Below, piece by piece: positions 25,169 to 34,727 of a stretch of DNA of 49,848 nucleotides; the stretch's first letter is position 1; every line of letters begins with the position of its first letter. Where the stretch lies: assembly GCA_020073365.1 (NCBI GenBank), contig JAIQFL010000031.1, positions 1 to 49,848 on the forward strand, written 5' to 3'. The position numbers and the translations under genes are program-made. The stretch comes from Terriglobia bacterium. Its GTDB lineage: Bacteria > Acidobacteriota > Terriglobia > Bryobacterales > Bryobacteraceae. The notes under the pieces were generated by a model that was given only the letters and a program-made list of their open reading frames with translations, made no database searches and was not told where the DNA came from.

Positions 25169-28054
25169 TCACCGGAAAGCCACCTCGAACGAATGCGTGC
25201 CAGGCGCCACCTCGAAGGTGCGATCGCTGCTTTCACCGCTTGAGCGCGAGCGTTGCGCCTGCGTCCGTACTGGACCCTCGCCAGGCACGAACACGGTCGC
25301 CGTTGTCCCTGAAGGAACGGTGACGCTCAACTTGAAGCTTCCATTCTCGATCCGCCAGTCGCTGACGATTTCGCCGTGGATCGATCGGTATTTGGCTTTC
25401 GCGAAAGTGAGATCGCCAATCACGGCGGGCTTGATCACAAAGTGCTTGAAGCCGGGAGACCTCCCGTCGCTCCTGATGCCCGCCACGCCCTCGGTGAACC
25501 ACGCGCCGATCGAGATCAGCGTGTCATGGATGTGCGACTGGCCCGTCCAACCTTCCCAACTCGTAGTGGCGCCATTCGCGAGCATGTAGCCCCAACCTGG
25601 GTAATCCTTCTTGCTGGTCATTTCGAAAATCAGGTCGTTGCGGTCCGCTTCCATCAGGTACTTCATGACGAAATACGTTCCGTGCATGCCAGTGTCGAGA
25701 TGACCGCCGTTCTGCACGTGAATCGCGTTCTCCAGCTTCTCCATCACACCTTTGCGCAATTCCGCCGGGACAACGCCCGTCAGGAGTGGAAACGCCTCCT
25801 GTACTGAGTCGCCATTCGTATAGCTGTGGTCGGCGGCATTATAGAACCGTTGGTGGATGGCGCGCGACACCGCGGCTGCCCGTGCGGCATAGGCGGAAGC
25901 GTCGGCTTCTTTCCCGAGGACGCCGGCGATTTTGCTGGCGAGCTGAAGCTGGTAGACGTAATGCACGGTGTTGATGGCTTGTGCGGGCGGGCTGTTTCCC
26001 CTGGAGCTTCCTTTCGGCGTCAACCAGTCCCCCAGGAAGTTCCAGGTTTGCATGGTCATGGCGTGGCTCTTGTGGTCGAGCAGAAGGTCATCCGTAGTCT
26101 CCGAACTTAGGTAGCCGAGCCACTTCTGGATCATCGGATAATTGGTTTCGAGCGCAACTTTGTCGCCGTATTGCAGGTACATCTGCCAAGGCAGAGTTAC
26201 CACCATTCCGCCCCACATCGGACCGCCACCCCCCTGGTTCTGATAGTTTGGCGCGGTGTGTGGCAGAGAACCGGTCGCCGGGTCCTGCGCGTCTCGCCAG
26301 TTGGCCAACCAGCGGCTGTACAGGCCTCCGGTGGAAAAGTTAAACATGCCGGTTTCCATGGAAGTTCCGGCGTCACCGCCGTAGCCCAGTCGCTCGCGCG
26401 TCGGACAGTCGACCACGTAACCGCCAAGTGTGAGAGATTCGTAAGTCCTGGTGACCATCTGGTAGATCTCATTCAGAAGTTCGTTGGACGAGGTGAACTC
26501 TCCGGCCCGGTCGTAGGCAGTGCGAATCAAATACCCGGTGGCGCCGGCAACGTCTGGCGCGGTCTCGAGTCCGATAATTCGCACATGGCGAAATCCGTGA
26601 TAGTTGAACCGCGAGCGGAAAATCAAAGCTTGGCCGTTGCCCACCACCTCGTCACGTTGGTTGAACGTGTTGGGGAAAACCGTTGGGTTTCCCCCCCGCC
26701 CGGCCCTTCCAGCGCCAGCCGGTGGTGTGGCGCCACTGCGTCCGGCTGGTGCCGCTACAGGGGGAGGCCCGCTCTGCCCCGGTGCGTTTCCGTGCCCTGA
26801 GGGGCTGCCCGCCGTTCCTGCGGCCGCGCCGGGAGCCGGTTTGTCAGGCTCCATCTGATCGGAGTACTCCAGCTTGACGGTCGATCCCTTTGCGATCGGG
26901 GGCAGTTTGATCTCGAGCCATCCGGTGAAGTTCTTTCCCATGTCTATGACCCAGCCACCTTGAGGATAGGATTCAACCCGGGCGGCCTTGATCGTCTCCA
27001 CTAACCGGTTCGGCTCCACCATTTGTGCAGCCGTCAAGACTTGCGGCGGCGCGAACACCGCAGCGGTCTGCCACCTGGAATCGTCGAAGTCTACCTGGTT
27101 CCAGCCAGGAAACTCCAAGGTCGCGTCGTAGCGCTCTCCGCCGTAGTCTCCGAATGCCGTCCCGCGGCCGAGCGGCATGATGGGGCTTTCATGAACCTTC
27201 CAGGTTTCATCGGTAACCACCTGCACCGTTGTTCCGTCGGCCATGGACATTTCCAGTTGCGCCCTCACCAGCGGCCCGTCATGAATCACTCCAGGGTGTC
27301 CCTTCACGTACCAGCCACGGCCAAGCCAAAGCGCCACGACGTTCTTACCTGGAGCCAGGTATTCCGCTACCTCGTGGGCGACATATAGATTCCGCTTGGA
27401 GTAATCGCTCACCGCCGGGCTCAAGACATGGTCATCCACTTTTCTACCGTTGATGTACAGCTCGTAGTAGCCGAGAGGATTGACGTAGGCCACGGCCCTG
27501 TTCGGTTTCCGAGCCAGGGTGAACGCCTTCCGTAGCCAGGGAAAGGGAAGTGGCGTGCCTTCAGTTGTTCCATCCGGACGCGGTTCGCCAATCCATTTCG
27601 AGTGCCAATCCGACGATTGAAGCAGGCCCATCGACCAGTTTGCCTGCGCGCTCCACGCCGATGCCTTTCCGGTGTCGCTCCAAACGCGCACCTTCCAGTA
27701 CGCCTGTTGCCCGGAACGGAGTTGTTTGCCGCCGTAGTCCACCCATGTGGATTGTGCGGACGCGACGCGACCCGAGTCCCAAAGATCACCCCGATCCTTC
27801 TGCAGGATTGCCGGGGTGCTCGCAACCAGCACGCGATAGGCGCTTTGAGTACGGACGCTCGCTCCTGCATCGAGACGCCAGTTCAAGCGCGGCGTCTGGA
27901 CGTCGATGCCCGACGGGTTGGAGAGGTACTCGCAACGGAGCCCCTGAACCGAAATGTCTGCTTTTTCCGAGTCGTCGCCGAAAAGCAACGCGACTCTAAA
28001 TGGCAAAGCGAGTAAGGCAACCGCTAATAGTGGTTTGAAGTTGCTCGTATTCAA
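25169..28054 (-). CDS. Secreted GH78 alpha-L-rhamnosidase
   Basis: 961 residues with an N-terminal signal. The Bac_rhamnosid N-terminal domains are at about 35-400 (CEYLSNPSGIDVQTPRLNWR; YYELYINGRKV; DYSKRNLYVAHEV). A jelly-roll follows, then the (alpha/alpha)6 catalytic domain beginning TYESLTLGGYVVDCPTRER. The catalytic-acid loop DCPTRERLGYGGDA is at 549-562, and the second Glu motif is ATTSWEGWTGQSH. The C-terminal beta domain ends FEVAPGTHSFEVAF. It removes terminal L-rhamnose from glycans or glycosides. A 50-residue Ala/Gly/Pro-rich insert at about 405-456 interrupts the region before the catalytic domain. It lies downstream of the TonB receptor and near a GH106 enzyme, which suggests a shared rhamnose-containing substrate. 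Confidence 0.92.
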   Translation of the reverse strand: MNTSNFKPLLAVALLALPFRVALLFGDDSEKADISVQGLRCEYLSNPSGIDVQTPRLNWRLDAGASVRTQSAYRVLVASTPAILQKDRGDLWDSGRVASAQSTWVDYGGKQLRSGQQAYWKVRVWSDTGKASAWSAQANWSMGLLQSSDWHSKWIGEPRPDGTTEGTPLPFPWLRKAFTLARKPNRAVAYVNPLGYYELYINGRKVDDHVLSPAVSDYSKRNLYVAHEVAEYLAPGKNVVALWLGRGWYVKGHPGVIHDGPLVRAQLEMSMADGTTVQVVTDETWKVHESPIMPLGRGTAFGDYGGERYDATLEFPGWNQVDFDDSRWQTAAVFAPPQVLTAAQMVEPNRLVETIKAARVESYPQGGWVIDMGKNFTGWLEIKLPPIAKGSTVKLEYSDQMEPDKPAPGAAAGTAGSPSGHGNAPGQSGPPPVAAPAGRSGATPPAGAGRAGRGGNPTVFPNTFNQRDEVVGNGQALIFRSRFNYHGFRHVRIIGLETAPDVAGATGYLIRTAYDRAGEFTSSNELLNEIYQMVTRTYESLTLGGYVVDCPTRERLGYGGDAGTSMETGMFNFSTGGLYSRWLANWRDAQDPATGSLPHTAPNYQNQGGGGPMWGGMVVTLPWQMYLQYGDKVALETNYPMIQKWLGYLSSETTDDLLLDHKSHAMTMQTWNFLGDWLTPKGSSRGNSPPAQAINTVHYVYQLQLASKIAGVLGKEADASAYAARAAAVSRAIHQRFYNAADHSYTNGDSVQEAFPLLTGVVPAELRKGVMEKLENAIHVQNGGHLDTGMHGTYFVMKYLMEADRNDLIFEMTSKKDYPGWGYMLANGATTSWEGWTGQSHIHDTLISIGAWFTEGVAGIRSDGRSPGFKHFVIKPAVIGDLTFAKAKYRSIHGEIVSDWRIENGSFKLSVTVPSGTTATVFVPGEGPVRTQAQRSRSSGESSDRTFEVAPGTHSFEVAFR

Positions 28055-28103
28055 GTATGCATCACTCCGGTTGGCACCCGCAAAAACGCTGCCCCGGGAC
28101 TCA

Positions 28104-28133
28104 AGGCCACCCGCAAGGGTTTGCGGGTGGCCT
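28104..28133 (-). terminator. Perfect 13-bp hairpin after the TonB receptor gene
   Basis: AGGCCACCCGCAA and its exact complement flank a 4-base loop. The hairpin lies 15 nt past the stop codon of the minus-strand TonB receptor and 50 nt before the GH78 start. No T-run follows on the minus strand, so it may reduce rather than abolish read-through, or protect the 3' end of the receptor mRNA, giving different levels of the two genes. Confidence 0.6.
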
Positions 28134-28147
28134 GACGGGCTGAGTGT

Positions 28148-31100
28148 CTAGAAGCGGATCCTGGCCGACAGCACCGCTCGGCGCGGATCTACCTGCGCGC
28201 TCTGGATGGTGCCGAAGGCGGCGTTGGTCTGCGCCCCGGTGGTGTAGTTCCAGGTCAGCGAGGTGTTCGGGTTGCTGGGGTTGAAGTGGTTCAGTGTGTT
28301 GAAGGTCTCGACGCGAAGTTCGAGAGTCGCTTTCTCCGTGACCTTGGTCATCTTGGCGAGGGAGAAGTCCAGGTTCCACATCCACGGACCGTAGAACAGC
28401 GTCATCGGCGTGTTGCCGATGCCCCAGGAGTTCGCCGGCGGAAGCTGGAAGTTGGCCTTGTTCAGCGGAACCTGCAGCCGCGGATCTTCCGTCGCCGATG
28501 GCAACTGCCCGGCGGGCAGGAAGATGTCGCTACCCATCTGGCAGCGGAACGGCAGGTACGCAGTGGGCGTGCCGGTCCAGTACTGCGATGGCTGGCCTTG
28601 GGCGCCGCAACCCACAGTGTACGGCGTGCCCGCGTAGACGGCGCCGTTGCCGTTGAGGTGCCAGCCGTCGAGAAACACCTTGGCGATGTGGTTGTTCGAC
28701 AGCTTGCCCGCGGGGATATCGTAGCCCATGTTGAAGTTGATGGCGTGCCGGCGGTTAGCCACGTTCTTCATCAGATTCGCGTTCACGAACTGAAAGAGCG
28801 CGCCTGTCCCTTGTGTGGCCCCGTTGTTGAAGACGATGGTCCGGGAGAAGGTGTAGTTGAGATTCCACTGGACCTTACCCCTGCGCCGGTTCACCTGCGC
28901 CTGCAGCGAGTTGTAGTTGTTGGTGTAGGACTGGGTAAAATCGATGATGTTGCCGACGGACTTGTAGCCGACCAGATTCCGGATCAGGTTGGTGGAGTAG
29001 TAGCCGGGGTTGGTCGGGTTGGTGGTCGGGTCGACGAACGGCGCTTGCGGGCAGCCGGACGAAATGCCGCCGACCACGATCGGGGTGGCGCATCCCGAGG
29101 GCTTCCAGGTGGTCAGCGGCGCGACCGCGTTGCTGTCGTACAACTGGCCGTACCCGTTCTTCAACGCGTTGCCCACGTATGAAACGTCGGCGATCATGCC
29201 GAAGGGGATTTCACGCTGGATGCCGAAGCTCCAGTTGTAGGTTCTCTGCGGCTTCTCGTTGGGATCGCCGCCGATCAGGTTCTGCGGCGTGAAGTACGCC
29301 TGAGAACTAGCCAGTTGTTGGAAGCTGGTGTAGACGCTGGTGGGGGAAAGGAAGTTGGGCGGCACCATCAACGGGCCCTGGCCCGCGGCGAGTGCGCCGA
29401 TCCAGTCCACGTTCCAGTTGCGCCCCACCGTGATGCCGTAGCCGCCGCGCATGGCGGTCTTGCCATTGCCGAACACGTCCCACGCGAAGCCCACGCGCGG
29501 CCCGAGTTGAATCGGGGCGACGTTAAAGAAGTGGGTGTCGTAGTACTTGATCCCGGTGAACGGGGTGGTGCTGTAGGAAGAGGTATCGAATGTGCCCTGC
29601 CGGACGTAGGGGAAGGTCGCGCCGGTCTTGGGATTGATGGCGATCTTGTTGGCTGCCGGACAGGCGCTGGTGGTTACCGGGGTGGAGCAGCTCGGGTAGA
29701 GCAACTGGCCGGCCTTGTTGGGATCGTACGCGGAAGTGTCGAACAGGCCCAGCGTGTTGCGCTCCGAGTTCAGGTCGCCCACGCGGTAGAATCGCAGGCC
29801 GTAATCCAGGGTCAGCCGGCGTCCAATTTTCCAGGTGTCCTGCACGTACCACTCGAACTGCGAGTAGTGGGCGTGGTTCACCAGCTTCGTATTGTCGTCG
29901 CCGTAGGCGAAGATGCTGCCCAGCAGCGCGTTGGAGTAGGGATAATTGGTGTCCAGCGGACTGGAGCGGTCGGAGCCGAAGTAGTAGGTTCCGGCAGCGT
30001 TGTACACCGAGTACACGCTCACATTGCGCGCCATGCGCTCATAGTAGAAACCGGCCTTCAGGGTGTGCGCGCCGGTCACCCAGGTGACTTTATCCTGGAG
30101 GGTCTGCAACTGGTCGGTTCCGGTGAAGGGCCAGCGGCTGTCCAGGCTGAACAGCGGAGCGCCCGAGATGCCCTGGCCGGAAGACTGCGCGCTGAAACCG
30201 GTGCTGGGGAAGCCGAAGTTCACCGCCGGCAGCAGGTTCAGGACATTGCTGGTCGGGTTGATGCGCGGCAGGGTGAGCGCGTTTCCGTTGGAGTCCTTCA
30301 GGGGCAGCAGGCTCTGCGAGTAGGTCCTGGCACCGCCGTTGTTCTTGTTGCTGCTGTCGTCGGTTGTAGGATCGACGCCCTGCTTGCCGCGGTTGATGCC
30401 CCAGCTGAGTTCGTTGATCAAGGCCGAGCTGAACGTGTAGACAATGGTACCGAGGGCGCCGGCCGCCTGCACGTGGTAGCTGGCCGGGAACTGACCCCAG
30501 GCGCCGCCGGGAGGGCCCACCGTGACGTTGTAGCCGTTCTGCGCCTGGTAGTCCTGCAGCAGGCGGGCGTAGGTCACCACCTTGGGCGAAAAGTTATAGT
30601 CTATCCGGAGAATCTTGTCGTCCAGCGGTCTACTCTGCTGTTGGGGGTACCGGAAGTTGTACCCGCGGTTCCCGGTGGGGTCGAGGTTAAGCCCCAGCGG
30701 ATCCGGCAACGGGAACAGGTTCAACATGGCCTGGCCCTGCGGGCTGATGCGGTTGGCGGGCACGATGTTGCCGGGGAACGGGTTCTGCGTGAGGGGATCG
30801 AACACCGGCACCTGCACGCCTGTGGTGGTCACGGTCTTCGAGAAATCGCCCGTCCGCTCCAGCGCGGATGGCATGGTGTATGTGGCAGTGCTGACGGTGG
30901 TGTTGTACAGCTTGTCGTACGAGAAGAAGAAGAACAACTTCTGGCGGTTCTTGTTGAACCGCGTTCCCGGGATGATCAGCGGGCCGCCGATGGTGCCGCC
31001 GGGATTCTGGTAGCGGTACCGGGTCCTCGGCACGTTGGTTTTGTTGTTGAAGAAACTGTTGGCGTTGAACGATTCGTGGCGGTAGTACCAGTAGCCGGTG

Positions 31101-31858
31101 CCGTGGAACTGCGGAGTGCCGTTTTTGGTGGTCAGGGTCAACTGGCCGGCGGTGCGCCCGCCATACTCGGCGGTATAGTTGGAGGTCAGCAGCATGACCT
31201 CGCTGATGGCATCCACGCTGGGCGAGATATAGCCGGGATTCAGGTTACCCGAGTCCTGGCTGGCCGCGCCGTCCATGTTGAGGATGATCTGGCCCTGTTG
31301 TCCGCCGTTGACGCCCGGGATGCCTCCGCCGTTCCAGCCGCGATAGTCGCCCGACGCGGTGGCCTGCACGCCCGGCATCCCCATGATGAGGCTCACCGGA
31401 TTGCGTCCGCGCGTCGGCATATTTTCAATCTGTGTCGTGTTAAGGGAGATCGAGCGGTCGGAGCTGTCGGTGGCGACGTGTACGGTATTTGCCGCCACTT
31501 CGACCGTGATGGTCACATCGCCCACGGCCAGTAAAACCTCGTGCAGGTCCACGCGTTCCTGGGCCGCCACCGTGATCGCCTTCTGTTCGTAGGCCTTGAA
31601 GCCAGACTGTTTGACATGCAGGCTGTATGCACCAGGGATGAGGCCGGTGAAGATGAAAGCGCCGTTGGCTTCCGTGGTGTACTTGTGCACTGTTTGAGAG
31701 AGATCGTGGGTTAACTGGACCGTGGCGCCTGGCACAGTGGCGCCAGCAGGATCCACCACGACTCCCGAAATTTGGCCGGTGACACTCTGGCCGTAAACTG
31801 CCGGCAGGGCTGCCAGCAGCAGAAAGACTACCAGCAGGAATGGACGAAGTCCGTGCAT
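28148..31858 (-). CDS. Oar-like TonB-dependent outer-membrane receptor
   Basis: 1236 residues. The signal peptide is MHGLRPFLLVVFLLLAALP with cleavage near VYGQ. A carboxypeptidase-regulatory-like domain follows (ISGVVVDPAGATVPGATV, FIFTGLIPGAYSLHV), then a plug-type region (NMPTRGRNPVSLIMGMPGV, NGGQQGQIILNMDGAAS) and a long beta barrel ending in an aromatic residue (VLSARIRF), as needed for outer-membrane insertion. It probably takes up oligosaccharides, judging from the GH78 and GH106 neighbours. A conserved promoter/operator element lies 40-90 nt upstream and is shared with the GH106 gene. A hairpin follows the stop codon. Confidence 0.93.
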   Translation of the reverse strand: MHGLRPFLLVVFLLLAALPAVYGQSVTGQISGVVVDPAGATVPGATVQLTHDLSQTVHKYTTEANGAFIFTGLIPGAYSLHVKQSGFKAYEQKAITVAAQERVDLHEVLLAVGDVTITVEVAANTVHVATDSSDRSISLNTTQIENMPTRGRNPVSLIMGMPGVQATASGDYRGWNGGGIPGVNGGQQGQIILNMDGAASQDSGNLNPGYISPSVDAISEVMLLTSNYTAEYGGRTAGQLTLTTKNGTPQFHGTGYWYYRHESFNANSFFNNKTNVPRTRYRYQNPGGTIGGPLIIPGTRFNKNRQKLFFFFSYDKLYNTTVSTATYTMPSALERTGDFSKTVTTTGVQVPVFDPLTQNPFPGNIVPANRISPQGQAMLNLFPLPDPLGLNLDPTGNRGYNFRYPQQQSRPLDDKILRIDYNFSPKVVTYARLLQDYQAQNGYNVTVGPPGGAWGQFPASYHVQAAGALGTIVYTFSSALINELSWGINRGKQGVDPTTDDSSNKNNGGARTYSQSLLPLKDSNGNALTLPRINPTSNVLNLLPAVNFGFPSTGFSAQSSGQGISGAPLFSLDSRWPFTGTDQLQTLQDKVTWVTGAHTLKAGFYYERMARNVSVYSVYNAAGTYYFGSDRSSPLDTNYPYSNALLGSIFAYGDDNTKLVNHAHYSQFEWYVQDTWKIGRRLTLDYGLRFYRVGDLNSERNTLGLFDTSAYDPNKAGQLLYPSCSTPVTTSACPAANKIAINPKTGATFPYVRQGTFDTSSYSTTPFTGIKYYDTHFFNVAPIQLGPRVGFAWDVFGNGKTAMRGGYGITVGRNWNVDWIGALAAGQGPLMVPPNFLSPTSVYTSFQQLASSQAYFTPQNLIGGDPNEKPQRTYNWSFGIQREIPFGMIADVSYVGNALKNGYGQLYDSNAVAPLTTWKPSGCATPIVVGGISSGCPQAPFVDPTTNPTNPGYYSTNLIRNLVGYKSVGNIIDFTQSYTNNYNSLQAQVNRRRGKVQWNLNYTFSRTIVFNNGATQGTGALFQFVNANLMKNVANRRHAINFNMGYDIPAGKLSNNHIAKVFLDGWHLNGNGAVYAGTPYTVGCGAQGQPSQYWTGTPTAYLPFRCQMGSDIFLPAGQLPSATEDPRLQVPLNKANFQLPPANSWGIGNTPMTLFYGPWMWNLDFSLAKMTKVTEKATLELRVETFNTLNHFNPSNPNTSLTWNYTTGAQTNAAFGTIQSAQVDPRRAVLSARIRF

Positions 31859-31896
31859 GACTAACTAACCTCCTGGGACGAAACGATAAGGCAAGG

Positions 31897-31949
31897 CCGC
31901 CGCAAAAAGCCACAGGATTATCCGAAAATGACGTATGGGATACGTTAAG
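31897..31949 (-). promoter_or_regulatory. Shared promoter/operator element, copy 1 (TonB receptor)
   Basis: On the minus strand this contains the perfect inverted repeat ACGTAT-CCC-ATACGT (31931-31945), then a GATAAT -10-like hexamer (31917-31922), then GC..TTTGCGGCG. It lies 39 nt or more upstream of the receptor start. A second copy upstream of the GH106 gene is identical at 34 of 38 core positions (31912-31949 against 38199-38236). No good -35 hexamer is present where the palindrome sits, which suggests an activator site. Conservation between two otherwise unrelated genes implies co-regulation. Confidence 0.7.
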
Positions 31950-32117
31950 GGTCTACGGCTCAGTTGTTTAGGAAGACGTATGGGCGAGCGCTATGGCCGG
32001 TTTATGCCCCCCTCGGGACGGGTGGGGACCGCACTGCGTGCAGGTACGAGCGCTTTCCGTGCGCTGTCCTTCGACACGCGCCGGGGTAACCGACGTGTTA
32101 GAATACGGGCGTTATCC

Positions 32118-33362
32118 GTGACGTCGCAGATCAGTCCGTCGTGTGAAGAGCGGGCCCAAGTCGAGCGCCTTCTCGCTGATCCATTATTCAGCCAGAGCAA
32201 GCGTTACGGGGCATTTCTCCGTTACGTTACGGAACGGGCCCTCAGCAACGCCCAAGAACCTCTCACGGAGAGGCACCTTGGCGTTGGAATTTTCGGGCGA
32301 CCTCCAAATTACGACACCGACGCCGACCCGATTGTTCGCGTCACTGCGAGCGAGCTCCGCAAGCGGCTTGCACATTACTATGAGGATCCTGCGCATGCCG
32401 GCGAGATTCGGGTGCTCATCCACAAGGGGTCGTATGTGGCGGAGTTTGTCGCTCCGGGCACGCCGCCACCGCCCGTCGAAGTAGTCGCCCCGCAGGTTGT
32501 TTCGGCGGCGCCTGCCCAGGCGACGGAGCCGACCACCGAAACTCGTTGGCGCCTTAACGGTCATCGTTGGTACTACGTCGCAGGTTTGGCAGGTTTCTGT
32601 ATTGTTGTGGCGGTGTTCGTTTGGATAGTGCGTCCGAGGCCTTCGGCATTTGACCTCTTCTGGGCGCCCGTCTTGGACGGCCCGCATGACGTAGTGTTGT
32701 CCTTTCCCCAATTCTCTGATCACGTTCATCTCGAGGGGGTCGATAACCCGAAGTTAACCTGGAGCGATCCGCTGACACTTAGTCCGGATCCTATGGCCGT
32801 GACTTGGACACAGTACGCCAGAAGGCTAGTTCACGTGTCCGACCTCTCGGTTGCGTGCCGCATCTCGGAGTTCCTCGGAAGCAAGGGCAAGCACACCGTC
32901 GTTAAGGGCGAGCATGATCTTACTATGCATGACCTGCGTGAGGCACCGGCAGTGATCCTCGGGGGACTGGCAAACCAGTGGACGACCCGATTCTTGCCGC
33001 AAGCCCGATTCACTTTCGCCGGCGAAGGCTCGGTCCGGTTCATCCGCGACTTGCAAAAGCCAGAGAGCCGGCAGTGGAGTTTCGACGCAAAGGTACCGAG
33101 CAACAACCGGGAGAAGGATCTTATCATCATTTCACGCGTTTCCGATTCGGTGAGCGGCCGCGTGACTGTCCTCGCGGGCGGTTTCAGCGTTTGGGGAACC
33201 GACGCAGCAGTGGAACTCCTAACGGACCCAAATCAGATGAAGAGGGTCCTCGCAGGCGTTCCACTCAAGTGGGACTCCAGGAATGTGCAGATCGCTCTCG
33301 AGTGTTCGGTAGTGAATCGCGAATCCGGCATCCCGCGATTTCTCGCCGCCCACTATTGGTAG
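32118..33362 (+). CDS. Membrane-anchored regulator-like protein with acidobacterial N-terminal domain
   Basis: 414 residues from GTG 32118. The N-terminal 110 residues match the domain found in front of many Solibacter signalling proteins: a helical start (ERLLADPLFSQSKRYGAFLRYV), then HLGVGIFGRPPNYDTDADPI, RVTASELRKRLAHYY and IHKGSYVAEF. A Pro/Ala-rich linker and one membrane helix (about 152-171) lead to an extracytoplasmic domain of about 240 residues, with LGGLANQWTTRFL and an unknown fold. The topology resembles ToxR-like one-component regulators, but DNA binding by this domain is not proven. It is divergent from the TonB receptor and shares its intergenic region with the operator-like element. 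The start is uncertain; 31935 would fall inside that element. TAGAAT at 32099-32104 could be its -10. Confidence 0.75.
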   Translation: MTSQISPSCEERAQVERLLADPLFSQSKRYGAFLRYVTERALSNAQEPLTERHLGVGIFGRPPNYDTDADPIVRVTASELRKRLAHYYEDPAHAGEIRVLIHKGSYVAEFVAPGTPPPPVEVVAPQVVSAAPAQATEPTTETRWRLNGHRWYYVAGLAGFCIVVAVFVWIVRPRPSAFDLFWAPVLDGPHDVVLSFPQFSDHVHLEGVDNPKLTWSDPLTLSPDPMAVTWTQYARRLVHVSDLSVACRISEFLGSKGKHTVVKGEHDLTMHDLREAPAVILGGLANQWTTRFLPQARFTFAGEGSVRFIRDLQKPESRQWSFDAKVPSNNREKDLIIISRVSDSVSGRVTVLAGGFSVWGTDAAVELLTDPNQMKRVLAGVPLKWDSRNVQIALECSVVNRESGIPRFLAAHYW

Positions 33363-33383
33363 CTTCCCAACGCTGGCGCATTG

Positions 33384-34664
<1,281 letters not shown>

Positions 34665-34727
34665 TCAACCTCTCTCGAACGATTCGCGCCCTTATTGTAT
34701 TCTCTCCGTACGCCCGCGACGCGACGA

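Noticed and set aside
29315..31534. Long open frame on the plus strand opposite the TonB receptor (739 codons)
   Set aside because: It is a shadow of the receptor's codon usage in GC-rich DNA: no signal, domain or motif is recognisable and the opposite strand encodes a full Oar-like protein.
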